A DNA stretch of 5,761 bases, from contig JAIRRK010000150.1 of assembly GCA_031256015.1 (NCBI GenBank), forward strand, positions 1 through 5,761, given 5' to 3'. This DNA is from Dysgonamonadaceae bacterium. GTDB taxonomy: Bacteria; Bacteroidota; Bacteroidia; Bacteroidales; Azobacteroidaceae. Each line of letters opens with the position of its first letter. The stretch's first letter is position 1. The notes under the pieces are model-generated. The model saw only the letters and a list, made by a program, of their open reading frames with translations, was not told where the DNA came from and did not search any database. The translations under genes were made by a program, and so were the position numbers. Positions 1 through 5,761 of this stretch are shown here, one piece after another.

Positions 1-1136
1 ATATAAAAGAAGCTCGGGCTGCAATTACTTCGGCTTTGTCGGATCCTGAAACAAAAGATCTTGCGGAAACATGGTATATTGCCGGATTGGTTGAAAATAA
101 ACAATTCGACATTGAAAGCGAAAAAGAAATATTAGGACAAACTCCCAATGCCGATCTGATGTATCCGGCCTTAGATAAAATCCTTCCTTATTTTCTTACA
201 GCCGATTCTTTAGATCAGTTGCCCGATAGCAAAGGAAAGATAAAACCTAAGTATAGAAAGGATATAAAGGCTTATATACAAGCTAATAGAAATTATTATA
301 TAAATGCAGCAAGGTATTTTTATGATAAAGAAGATTTTCAATCGGCATATAAAAATTTCAAACTGTATGGAGATATTCCCAACCTTCCGATATTTGAAGG
401 CGATCCTTTCCAAGAAACAGAAGGAAAACCACTTACGGCATCCGATACGGTGAATGTCAGAATAAGGTATTTTGCGGCTTTATCTGCTGATTTGGCGAAA
501 TTGTACGATGATGCCATCGAAATCTATGAAGAAATAAAAGATTTCGGATTTAATGAAGAAACCGCATACAAACGTATTGCAAGTTTATATTATCTTCAAC
601 AGGATACGGCAAATTATGCAAAAGCTTTGGAAGCCGGTGCCGATAAATTTCCGAATGACCCGTACTACGTGCAAAATTTGATTAATGTCAATGTTTCTTT
701 AGGAAAAATAGAAGAAGCTAAAGCGTATTTAATTAAAGCAACTCAAGTTTCTCCGAATAATCCGGAGTTATATAAAGCCTTAGGTCAGGTTTACGAAAGC
801 GATAAAAATAATGAGAAAGCCATTGAAAATCTTGAAAAAGCACTGGAACTTGACCCTGCTTATCAGGAAGCCCTCTCTTTGTTAGGTCGTATTTATTACA
901 ACATGGGCGTGGAGAAAAGATCCGAATATGATAATGTAGTCGATAAAAAACAATACGAAGAAGGAATGAAGAGTGTGCACGCTTTCTTTGAAAAGGCAAT
1001 TCCTTATTTCGAAAAATCCTATCAATTGGATCCTAAAGATTCGGATGCAATTTTCGCTTTACGTAATATTTACTACAGTTTGGGTCGTAACGAGGACTAT
1101 GAAAGAATGGATAAAATCTATTCAGCAACAGAATAA
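1..1136 (+). CDS. TPR-repeat protein, 5' end outside the window (partial)
   Basis: The frame is open to the left edge: codons from base 3 read IKEARAAITSAL before the in-frame TTG at 36, so that TTG is an internal leucine codon and the start lies upstream. About 377 residues are visible, ending at TAA 1134-1136. Counting the TTG codon as residue 1, two adjacent 34-residue TPR units lie at about 209-242 and 243-276 (PELYKALGQVY, then AIENLEKALELDP). A further degenerate unit begins near 277 but is broken by a charged insert at about 292-312 before resuming at AIPYFEKSYQLDP. TPR arrays are helical protein-binding scaffolds, so no catalytic role is expected. The visible part contains no cysteine and is rich in Tyr, Lys and Asp, which suits an exported protein. 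From memory, Bacteroidales homologues of about 400-450 residues have a signal peptide and often sit next to gyrA; neither can be seen here. The partner is unknown. Confidence 0.9.
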   Translation, partial: IKEARAAITSALSDPETKDLAETWYIAGLVENKQFDIESEKEILGQTPNADLMYPALDKILPYFLTADSLDQLPDSKGKIKPKYRKDIKAYIQANRNYYINAARYFYDKEDFQSAYKNFKLYGDIPNLPIFEGDPFQETEGKPLTASDTVNVRIRYFAALSADLAKLYDDAIEIYEEIKDFGFNEETAYKRIASLYYLQQDTANYAKALEAGADKFPNDPYYVQNLINVNVSLGKIEEAKAYLIKATQVSPNNPELYKALGQVYESDKNNEKAIENLEKALELDPAYQEALSLLGRIYYNMGVEKRSEYDNVVDKKQYEEGMKSVHAFFEKAIPYFEKSYQLDPKDSDAIFALRNIYYSLGRNEDYERMDKIYSATE

Positions 1137-1160
1137 TTTTGTGAGATGCTTTTTTGCAGA

Positions 1161-1195
1161 AATGGCAGTGAATTGAGGTTTACTGCCATTTTTTT
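1161..1195 (+). terminator. Rho-independent terminator of the TPR gene
   Basis: A 12-pair stem, 1161-1172 (AATGGCAGTGAA) with 1179-1190 (TTTACTGCCATT), contains a single G-T wobble and closes a six-base loop, TTGAGG. The 3' arm runs into seven consecutive T at 1189-1195. It starts 24 bases after the TPR stop codon. The T-tract is present only on the plus-strand side, so this should act in one direction and separate the TPR transcript from cutC. Confidence 0.88.
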
Positions 1196-1225
1196 GTTAT
1201 AAACCGGTGATTGCACGGAAATTAT

Positions 1226-1256
1226 TTTGTTACTCAACACTTTTAATGTAGCTTTA
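1226..1256 (+). promoter_or_regulatory. Predicted cutC promoter (Bacteroidetes type)
   Basis: A TTTG at 1226-1229 is followed after 19 bases by TAGCTTTA at 1249-1256. This fits the Bacteroidetes housekeeping sigma pattern TTTG-N19-21-TAnnTTTG, with only the final G replaced by A. It lies just after the upstream gene's terminator. Transcription would start near 1261-1264, leaving a leader of about 15 bases before the ATG at 1278. Confidence 0.5.
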
Positions 1257-1277
1257 CAACTTTCATTTCAAAATATT

Positions 1278-2021
1278 ATGAAGCGCAATATAAAACTTGA
1301 AGTTTGTGTCGACTCATTAAACAGTGCGATAACGGCTCAAAAAGCCGGAGCCCATCGATTGGAATTGTGTTCCGGTTTATCGGAAGGAGGTCTTACTCCC
1401 TCTTATGCTTTCATCAGGGAAGTGCGAAAATTGAATATTTGTCTGAATGTCTTGGTTCGCCCGCGAAGCGGAGACTTTCATTATTCAAACGAAGAATTTG
1501 AAATAATGGAGGAAGATATTCATGTATGCGGAAAAATCGGTTGCGACGGAGTCGTTATCGGAGCTTTAAATACTGACGGAACCATCGATAAAGAACGATG
1601 CGAAAGATTAATTAAAGTAGCACATTCTTATTCGATGAGCGTTACTTTCCATCGTGCATTTGACCGCTCGAACGATTTGTTTGAAGCCTTGGAAGATGTG
1701 ATTGAATTGAAATGCAATCGTATTTTGACTTCCGGAGGATACGAGTCGGCGATAGAAGGGAACCGGGTTATTTCCCGGTGTATGGAACAAGCCGCCAATC
1801 GGATTATTATTATGCCCGGGTCGGGAATTACTCCGCAAAACGTTGCCTCTTTATTGGAAGAGAAAGGTTTGATGGAAATACACGGAACTTTCCGAAATTC
1901 TTATCCGGGTGAAATGCAATACCGAAATAAAAACTTCAAAAACCAATCGGAATATTCCGGTCTTTATGCTGATTCGGAACAAATAAAAGAAATTTTATCG
2001 CTCATCGACAAAAACTCTTAA
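1278..2021 (+). CDS. cutC: CutC-family TIM-barrel protein (copper homeostasis protein CutC)
   Basis: The product is 247 residues, the usual length for the CutC family. Family motifs appear in order: LEVCVDS (7-13), RLELCSGLSEGGLTPS (27-42), NVLVRPRSGDFHYS (57-70), GCDGVVIGAL (88-97), VTFHRAFD (122-129), RILTSGG (148-154) and IIIMPGSGI (176-184). Alternating strand and helix segments fit a TIM barrel. The name comes from copper-tolerance genetics in E. coli, but the biochemical role is still uncertain, and this is not the choline TMA-lyase also called CutC. I chose the ATG at 1278 because the family's conserved first strand follows at once. The in-frame TTG at 1227 would add 17 unsupported residues and overlap the predicted promoter. 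There is no clear Shine-Dalgarno, only an AT-rich leader, as is common in Bacteroidetes. The gene appears monocistronic, and its stop codon directly abuts the end of mazG on the other strand. Confidence 0.93.
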   Translation: MKRNIKLEVCVDSLNSAITAQKAGAHRLELCSGLSEGGLTPSYAFIREVRKLNICLNVLVRPRSGDFHYSNEEFEIMEEDIHVCGKIGCDGVVIGALNTDGTIDKERCERLIKVAHSYSMSVTFHRAFDRSNDLFEALEDVIELKCNRILTSGGYESAIEGNRVISRCMEQAANRIIIMPGSGITPQNVASLLEEKGLMEIHGTFRNSYPGEMQYRNKNFKNQSEYSGLYADSEQIKEILSLIDKNS

Positions 2022-2813
2022 TCATTCACTTTTCGTTGATTTCTTAGCTTCTTGCCAAAACGCATCCATCTCGTCAAGAGTCATTTCTTTTAATGATTTT
2101 CCTTGTTCTTTTGCTTTTTCCTCTATATAATTGAATCGGGAAATAAATTTTTGATTGGTTCGTTCCAACGCATTATCCGGATTGATTTTGTATAATCGGG
2201 CAGCATTAATCAGGCTGAAGAAAAGATCTCCGAACTCGTTTTCCATGTTGTTTTTATCCATGGAAGCAATTTCGGCTTTCAATTCGTTCATTTCTTCTTG
2301 GACTTTTTCCCAAACATCCTCTTTTTGATTCCAATCGAAACCGGCACTGCGGGCTTTGTCTTGAATACGATGTGCTTTCGCTACGGAAGGAAGCGAAGCC
2401 GGAACGCCTTCCAATACGGTTTTGTTTCCGCCTTTTTCTTTTAATTTGATTTGTTCCCAATTTACCTCAACCTGTTTTGCCGTATCTGCTTCTTCATTCC
2501 CGAACACATGCGGATGTCTGAAAATTAATTTGTCGCAAAGAGCGTGACATACATCGGCAATATCGAATTGTTTTTTTTCGTCAGCGATTTTTGCGTAAAA
2601 TATAATATGCAAAAGCACATCGCCCAATTCTTTTTTTATATCGGACACATTATTTTTAATGATGGCTTCGCATAATTCATAAGTTTCTTCTATGGTGTTG
2701 GTACGAAGACTCTCGTTTGTTTGTTTTTTATCCCAAGGACATTTTGCTCTTAATTCGTCCAATATATCGAGCAAACGCCCGAAAGCTTGCATTTTATCTT
2801 CTTTATTGTGCAT
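2022..2813 (-). CDS. mazG: MazG nucleoside triphosphate pyrophosphohydrolase
   Basis: The 263-residue product has the length of E. coli MazG and carries both tandem all-alpha MazG domains. The N-terminal domain has CPWD (25-28), the acidic helix EETYE (42-46) and ELGD (62-65). The C-terminal domain has EEMNE (173-177) and EFGD (193-196). These are the EExxE and ExxD metal-binding sets of the family, intact in both halves. MazG enzymes hydrolyse (d)NTPs to the monophosphate plus pyrophosphate in the cytoplasm, clearing noncanonical nucleotides, and in E. coli influence ppGpp levels during starvation. The open frame extends 60 codons further upstream, but that stretch lies antisense-free inside dsbD in another frame and is unlike the family, so I chose the ATG at 2813. 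A later ATG at 2792 (MQAFG) is possible. The start overlaps the last 11 bases of dsbD, suggesting cotranscription and coupled translation. No toxin-antitoxin mazEF genes are nearby. Confidence 0.94.
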   Translation of the reverse strand: MHNKEDKMQAFGRLLDILDELRAKCPWDKKQTNESLRTNTIEETYELCEAIIKNNVSDIKKELGDVLLHIIFYAKIADEKKQFDIADVCHALCDKLIFRHPHVFGNEEADTAKQVEVNWEQIKLKEKGGNKTVLEGVPASLPSVAKAHRIQDKARSAGFDWNQKEDVWEKVQEEMNELKAEIASMDKNNMENEFGDLFFSLINAARLYKINPDNALERTNQKFISRFNYIEEKAKEQGKSLKEMTLDEMDAFWQEAKKSTKSE

Positions 2814-4830
2814 TTTTATTTTTGGATTTATATGTTTGAATTCCGTTTCGGAGAAACTCGACGTATTCTTCGATATTCGTGTTGTATGCTTTCCATGGAG
2901 CAATCGGCATTCCTTCGTTATCCAGTAAAACATAATAAGGTTGAGCGTTTGCTCCGAATTTGTAACTTTGGAGATAGCTCCATTTATCACCAATCGTGCG
3001 AAGTTTACGTGTTTTGCCGTTTTCTGTTACTTCCATTATTTTCGGAAGTTTTGTTTTATCATCCACATACAAAGAAATCAATATGTAATCGTTATCGATG
3101 ATTCTTTTTACGCGCGGGTCGGACCAAACGGAAGCTTCCATTTCCCGGCAATTTACGCATCCGTATCCGGTAAAATCAATCAAAACGGGTTTCCCTTGTT
3201 TTTGTGCATAAATCATGCCTTCTTCGTAGTCACGAAACCGGGGATGAACTTCTCCGTCGTACAAGTTGAAATCTTGAGTGTAAAGAGGAGGCGAAAAGGC
3301 ACTGATTGCTTTCAACGGTGCGCCCCATAATCCGGGAACCATGTAAACGGCAAAAGCAAACGAGACGATGGCTAAAAATAATCGGATTACCGAAATGTTT
3401 TTTAAGTCGCTGTCGTGAGGCAATCTGATTTTTCCGAGCAAATAAAATCCCAGTAAAACAAAGATAACAATCCAGAGAACAAGAAAAACTTCTCGATCCA
3501 ATATCCCCCATCCGTAGGCTAAATCGGCTACGGAGAAGAACTTCAAAGCTAAAGCCAATTCTAAAAATCCGAGAACTACTTTGACCGAATTTAACCAGCC
3601 TCCCGATTTAGGCATGCTTTGTAAAAAAGAAGGAAATACGGCAAAGAAAGCAAACGGAATTGCCAAAGCCAATCCGAAACCGAACATCCCGATGGCAGGG
3701 CCGATGATGCTTTCCATGCCGGCGGCCTGAACCAATAAGCTTCCGATAATCGGTCCGGTGCAGGAAAACGAAACCAATACCAACGTAAAAGCCATGAAAA
3801 AGATGCTGATGGAACCGGTAGTCGATTCGGCTTTATTGTTCATTTTATTTGTCCAAGCCGAAGGAAGCGTGAATTCAAAAGCTCCGAAAAATGAAACGGC
3901 AAACAAAACAAGCAAAGCAAAAAAGATTAAGTTGAATACGGCGCCGGTCGAGAGTTCATTCAAAGCACTTGCTCCGAAAATCAGGGTTATCAATAGTCCC
4001 AAAATAAGATAAATGAAAATGATGGATACTCCATAAATAACCGCCTCTGAAAACGCTTTTTTTCGGTTCGATTTCGAGCGTTTCAAAAAGAAGCTGACGG
4101 TCATCGGAATAACCGGCCAAACACAAGGCGTAAGTAAAGCGATGAAACCTCCTCCGAAACACAAAAGAAAGACGATTAATAACGATTTGTCATTTTCGGC
4201 GGAGCCTGCTCCGTAACGATGCCATTCTTGACTGATTGGTTGCCACCAATCAACGGAAGACGTGGCTATTTCATCGGTTTCTTCCGTGATTTCGATGTTG
4301 TTTTCTTCCGGTTGAGAGGTAATCGCTTGAACGGTTTCTTTATCCTTGGAAAGTTTTTTCCGAACCGAGGCAATCAACGAAGCCGGTAAATGATTTTCGG
4401 AGAAAGAAAACTCCTCTTTATTCGGAATGCAATTTTCATCGTTACAACTCATGTAATCGATATATCCTTCAATCAGAAATCGGTCGGGATTGGTAATCCT
4501 TAATTTTTGCGTAAAAGTCGGATTATCCTTGTACCAACTGATATCCATATCAAATAATTTGTCAAAAGATGTTATTATCTCCGCAAGAGTTGTAACTTTG
4601 TTGTCCAATTCGGCTCCGTTGATTGTCTCAAAAACGAAAGATGTAGGCAACGGACCTCCGGGAGGAATATCCATGGTGTATAAATGCCATCCGTTATCAA
4701 CTGAAGCCGTGAAGATGATTTCGCTTTTTTCGTTGATATAATAATTCCACTTAACCGGATGCTGCATTTGTGCATACAACGAAAAACTTACGAAAAAGAA
4801 TGAAAAAATAAAATACAATTGTTTTCGCAT
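2803..4830 (-). CDS. dsbD: Thiol:disulfide interchange protein DsbD (membrane reductant transporter)
   Basis: This 675-residue inner-membrane protein should pass electrons from cytoplasmic thioredoxin to periplasmic thiol proteins, as in disulfide isomerisation and cytochrome c maturation. A signal peptide covers residues 1-20 (FFFVSFSLYA, cut before Q21). The N-terminal periplasmic domain (about 22-150) carries the pair C129/C134. A linker (about 160-215) precedes a core of about eight membrane segments (217-502), with C236 in LLTPCVWP and C357 in SFSCTGP. A C-terminal thioredoxin domain (about 530-668) has CVNC at 558-561 and a probable cis-proline at P631. All six redox cysteines known from E. 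coli DsbD therefore have counterparts; C224 is extra. The length is greater than the E. coli protein (about 565), mostly through the linker and the C-terminal domain. The ATG at 4830 is chosen because the signal peptide follows directly and a promoter lies just upstream. It is the first gene of a unit with mazG; I know of no shared function between them. Confidence 0.95.
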   Translation of the reverse strand: MRKQLYFIFSFFFVSFSLYAQMQHPVKWNYYINEKSEIIFTASVDNGWHLYTMDIPPGGPLPTSFVFETINGAELDNKVTTLAEIITSFDKLFDMDISWYKDNPTFTQKLRITNPDRFLIEGYIDYMSCNDENCIPNKEEFSFSENHLPASLIASVRKKLSKDKETVQAITSQPEENNIEITEETDEIATSSVDWWQPISQEWHRYGAGSAENDKSLLIVFLLCFGGGFIALLTPCVWPVIPMTVSFFLKRSKSNRKKAFSEAVIYGVSIIFIYLILGLLITLIFGASALNELSTGAVFNLIFFALLVLFAVSFFGAFEFTLPSAWTNKMNNKAESTTGSISIFFMAFTLVLVSFSCTGPIIGSLLVQAAGMESIIGPAIGMFGFGLALAIPFAFFAVFPSFLQSMPKSGGWLNSVKVVLGFLELALALKFFSVADLAYGWGILDREVFLVLWIVIFVLLGFYLLGKIRLPHDSDLKNISVIRLFLAIVSFAFAVYMVPGLWGAPLKAISAFSPPLYTQDFNLYDGEVHPRFRDYEEGMIYAQKQGKPVLIDFTGYGCVNCREMEASVWSDPRVKRIIDNDYILISLYVDDKTKLPKIMEVTENGKTRKLRTIGDKWSYLQSYKFGANAQPYYVLLDNEGMPIAPWKAYNTNIEEYVEFLRNGIQTYKSKNKNAQ

Positions 4831-4850
4831 GATGATTATTTTTTTCTCTG

Positions 4851-4858
4851 CAAAGATA
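4851..4858 (-). promoter_or_regulatory. Predicted dsbD-mazG promoter, -7 box
   Basis: Read on the minus strand this is TATCTTTG, an exact match to the Bacteroidetes -7 element TAnnTTTG. It lies 20 bases upstream of the dsbD ATG, implying a very short leader of roughly 10-15 bases. A TTTG-type -33 element at the normal 19-21 base spacing is not evident; the nearest TTG on that strand (4888-4886) is about 27 bases away. The call rests on the -7 match and its position. Confidence 0.5.
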
Positions 4859-4922
4859 TAAAAGATAAATTACTTTGGATAAAAACAAGTACAAACAGAG
4901 AAAAACATAAGATATATAGGAA

Positions 4923-4930
4923 TATCTTTA
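4923..4930 (+). promoter_or_regulatory. Possible trmD promoter, -7 box
   Basis: TATCTTTA matches TAnnTTTG except for the last base, the same deviation as in the predicted cutC promoter. It lies 37 bases before the trmD ATG. No TTTG sits at the expected upstream spacing, so this is only a candidate. A 10-base palindrome, AGAATATTCT (4930-4939), begins at its last base. Confidence 0.28.
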
Positions 4931-4967
4931 GAATATTCTGTGTGCAATTCATCAAATTATAGAGGAT

Positions 4968-5639
4968 ATGAGAATAGATATTATTACCGTGTTGCCGGAA
5001 ATACTGGAAAGCCCTTTGAATTATTCCATCTTAAAAAAAGCCCGGGAAAAAGGCTTGGTAGAAATACATGTACATAATTTAAGGCATTATTCTTCGGATA
5101 AACACCGTCGTGTCGATGATTATCCCTTCGGAGGACAGGCCGGTATGGTTTTACAGTGTGAACCAATCGACAGAGCGATTTCTTCCTTGAAAGAACAACG
5201 TGATTACGATGAAGTTATCTATACATCTCCGGATGGAGAAACGTTTAATCAGCCTGCAGCCAATAAACTCTCATTATGCAGAAACCTGATTATTTTATGC
5301 GGACATTACAAAGGAATCGATTATCGCATCAGAGAACATTTGATTACGAAAGAAATCTCGATCGGAGATTATGTCCTGACCGGAGGTGAATTGGCCGCCG
5401 CAATCATGACGGATGCGATTGTTCGTTTAATTCCGGGAGCCATCGGAGACGAACAATCTGCTTTATCCGACTCCTTTCAGGATAATTTATTGGCTCCTCC
5501 GGTTTACACTCGACCGGCCAATTATAAAGGTTGGGAAGTCCCCGAAATATTACTTTCCGGACACGAAGCCAAAATCAGAGAATGGGAGTTGCAGCAATCC
5601 ATTAAACGAACGGAAAAATTGAGACCGGATTTACTGTAA
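4968..5639 (+). CDS. trmD: tRNA (guanine-37-N1)-methyltransferase TrmD
   Basis: The 223-residue product methylates N1 of G37, next to the anticodon, in tRNAs with G at position 36, using S-adenosylmethionine, and so prevents +1 frameshifting. It is a SPOUT-class trefoil-knot enzyme working as a dimer. Visible motifs are [11 protein letters not shown] (1-11), [11 protein letters not shown] (50-60), [11 protein letters not shown] (111-121), [12 protein letters not shown] (131-142, the SAM-binding knot) and [13 protein letters not shown] (180-192), followed by [11 protein letters not shown]153 and D168 align by context with the catalytic Arg and Asp of the E. coli enzyme. The ATG at 4968 fits the family N-terminus exactly; AGAGG at 4961-4965 is a possible but unusually close ribosome-binding site. 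Unlike the rpsP-rimM-trmD-rplS operon of many bacteria, trmD stands alone here, diverging from dsbD. No terminator is obvious after the stop codon. Confidence 0.97.
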   Translation: MRIDIITVLPEILESPLNYSILKKAREKGLVEIHVHNLRHYSSDKHRRVDDYPFGGQAGMVLQCEPIDRAISSLKEQRDYDEVIYTSPDGETFNQPAANKLSLCRNLIILCGHYKGIDYRIREHLITKEISIGDYVLTGGELAAAIMTDAIVRLIPGAIGDEQSALSDSFQDNLLAPPVYTRPANYKGWEVPEILLSGHEAKIREWELQQSIKRTEKLRPDLL

Positions 5640-5670
5640 AATAGCTACTCCATCAACAAAAAGCCATTTA

Positions 5671-5702
5671 TTTGCATTTTTCGTCTTAACAGATTACCTT
5701 TG
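5671..5702 (+). promoter_or_regulatory. Strong predicted promoter for a gene or RNA beyond the right edge
   Basis: TTTG at 5671-5674, a 20-base spacer, then TACCTTTG at 5695-5702 give a full match to the Bacteroidetes consensus TTTG-N19-21-TAnnTTTG. It is the best promoter in the window. The transcript would start near 5707-5710, exactly where a long hairpin begins. No ATG-initiated frame follows on the plus strand before the window ends, so what it drives lies outside. Confidence 0.7.
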
Positions 5703-5709
5703 CGTCCTC

Positions 5710-5756
5710 AACCGGTAAGATAACTTATTCTTGGAGTAGAATAAAACTTACCGGTT
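5710..5756 (+). other. Two-part RNA hairpin at the predicted transcript 5' end
   Basis: The outer stem is ten perfect pairs: AACCGGTAAG (5710-5719) with CTTACCGGTT (5747-5756). Inside it, after an asymmetric internal loop (five bases ATAAC on the left, two A on the right), a second perfect stem of seven pairs joins TTATTCT (5725-5731) to AGAATAA (5738-5744) around the loop TGGAGT (5732-5737). Only three T follow, so it is not a typical terminator. Because it starts at the predicted transcription start of the upstream promoter, it is probably a structured leader, a small RNA or a 5' stabilising hairpin. I do not recognise it as any riboswitch class I know. Confidence 0.6.
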
Positions 5757-5761
5757 TCCGA

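Noticed and set aside
36..38. TTG as the start of the TPR gene
   Set aside because: The frame continues without a stop to the window edge with family-like sequence (KEARAAITSAL), so the TTG is internal and the gene is cut by the window.
1201..1208. AACCGGT shared between the cutC upstream region and the right-edge hairpin as a common operator
   Set aside because: Only seven bases match, there is no inverted partner near 1201, and its position relative to the promoters differs.
1227..1277. TTG start giving CutC 17 extra N-terminal residues
   Set aside because: The extra residues do not look like the family, overlap the predicted promoter, and the ATG at 1278 sits directly before the conserved LEVCVDS strand.
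1278..2021. Choline trimethylamine-lyase CutC
   Set aside because: That enzyme is a glycyl radical protein of more than 800 residues; this 247-residue TIM-barrel protein only shares the name.
2022..2813. Part of a mazEF toxin-antitoxin locus
   Set aside because: MazG alone is present; neither neighbour resembles MazE or MazF.
2814..2993. A 60-residue N-terminal extension of MazG
   Set aside because: It runs through the dsbD coding sequence in another frame, is unlike any MazG N-terminus, and the ATG at 2813 gives the normal 263 residues.
2787..3330. Plus-strand open frames opposite dsbD (and similar ones opposite or within the other genes)
   Set aside because: They overlap strongly supported genes, have low-complexity or Cys/Phe/Arg-rich compositions typical of antisense frames, and show no recognisable motif.
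5710..5756. Inverted repeat as the end of an insertion sequence or as the trmD terminator
   Set aside because: No transposase or target duplication is visible, only three T follow the stem, and a near-perfect promoter lies between trmD and the hairpin.

Overview
The window is ordinary chromosomal housekeeping DNA, most likely from a member of the Bacteroidetes, probably order Bacteroidales. Three things suggest this. The predicted promoters fit the Bacteroidetes pattern TTTG-N19-21-TAnnTTTG. Shine-Dalgarno sequences are weak or absent in an AT-rich background. The MazG, TrmD and TPR proteins closely resemble what I remember of Bacteroides/Porphyromonas-type homologues. No database search was possible, so genus and species stay open.

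Layout from left to right. (1) Positions 1-1136, plus strand: the 3' part of a TPR-repeat protein whose start lies upstream of the window, closed by a strong intrinsic terminator at 1161-1195. (2) A promoter at 1226-1256 drives cutC (1278-2021, plus), a CutC-family TIM-barrel protein. (3) On the minus strand, a two-gene unit is transcribed right to left: dsbD (4830-2803), a full-length membrane thiol-disulfide reductant transporter, then mazG (2813-2022), a nucleoside triphosphate pyrophosphohydrolase. The two overlap by 11 bases. mazG ends on the base next to the cutC stop, so these convergent genes have no spacer. (4) A 137-base divergent intergenic region (4831-4967) holds the dsbD promoter, a weaker candidate trmD promoter and a 10-base palindrome. 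(5) trmD (4968-5639, plus) encodes the tRNA m1G37 methyltransferase. (6) The right edge (5640-5761) has no gene start. It holds a near-consensus promoter (5671-5702) followed at once by a long two-part hairpin (5710-5756), apparently the structured 5' leader of a gene or RNA beyond the window.

The genes do not form one pathway: they cover periplasmic redox (DsbD), nucleotide-pool or alarmone housekeeping (MazG), tRNA modification (TrmD), a protein of uncertain role (CutC) and a probably exported TPR protein. I see no mobile element, CRISPR array, tRNA, rRNA or defence system, and no clear sign of a new biological system. The observation most worth following is the promoter-plus-hairpin leader at the right edge.
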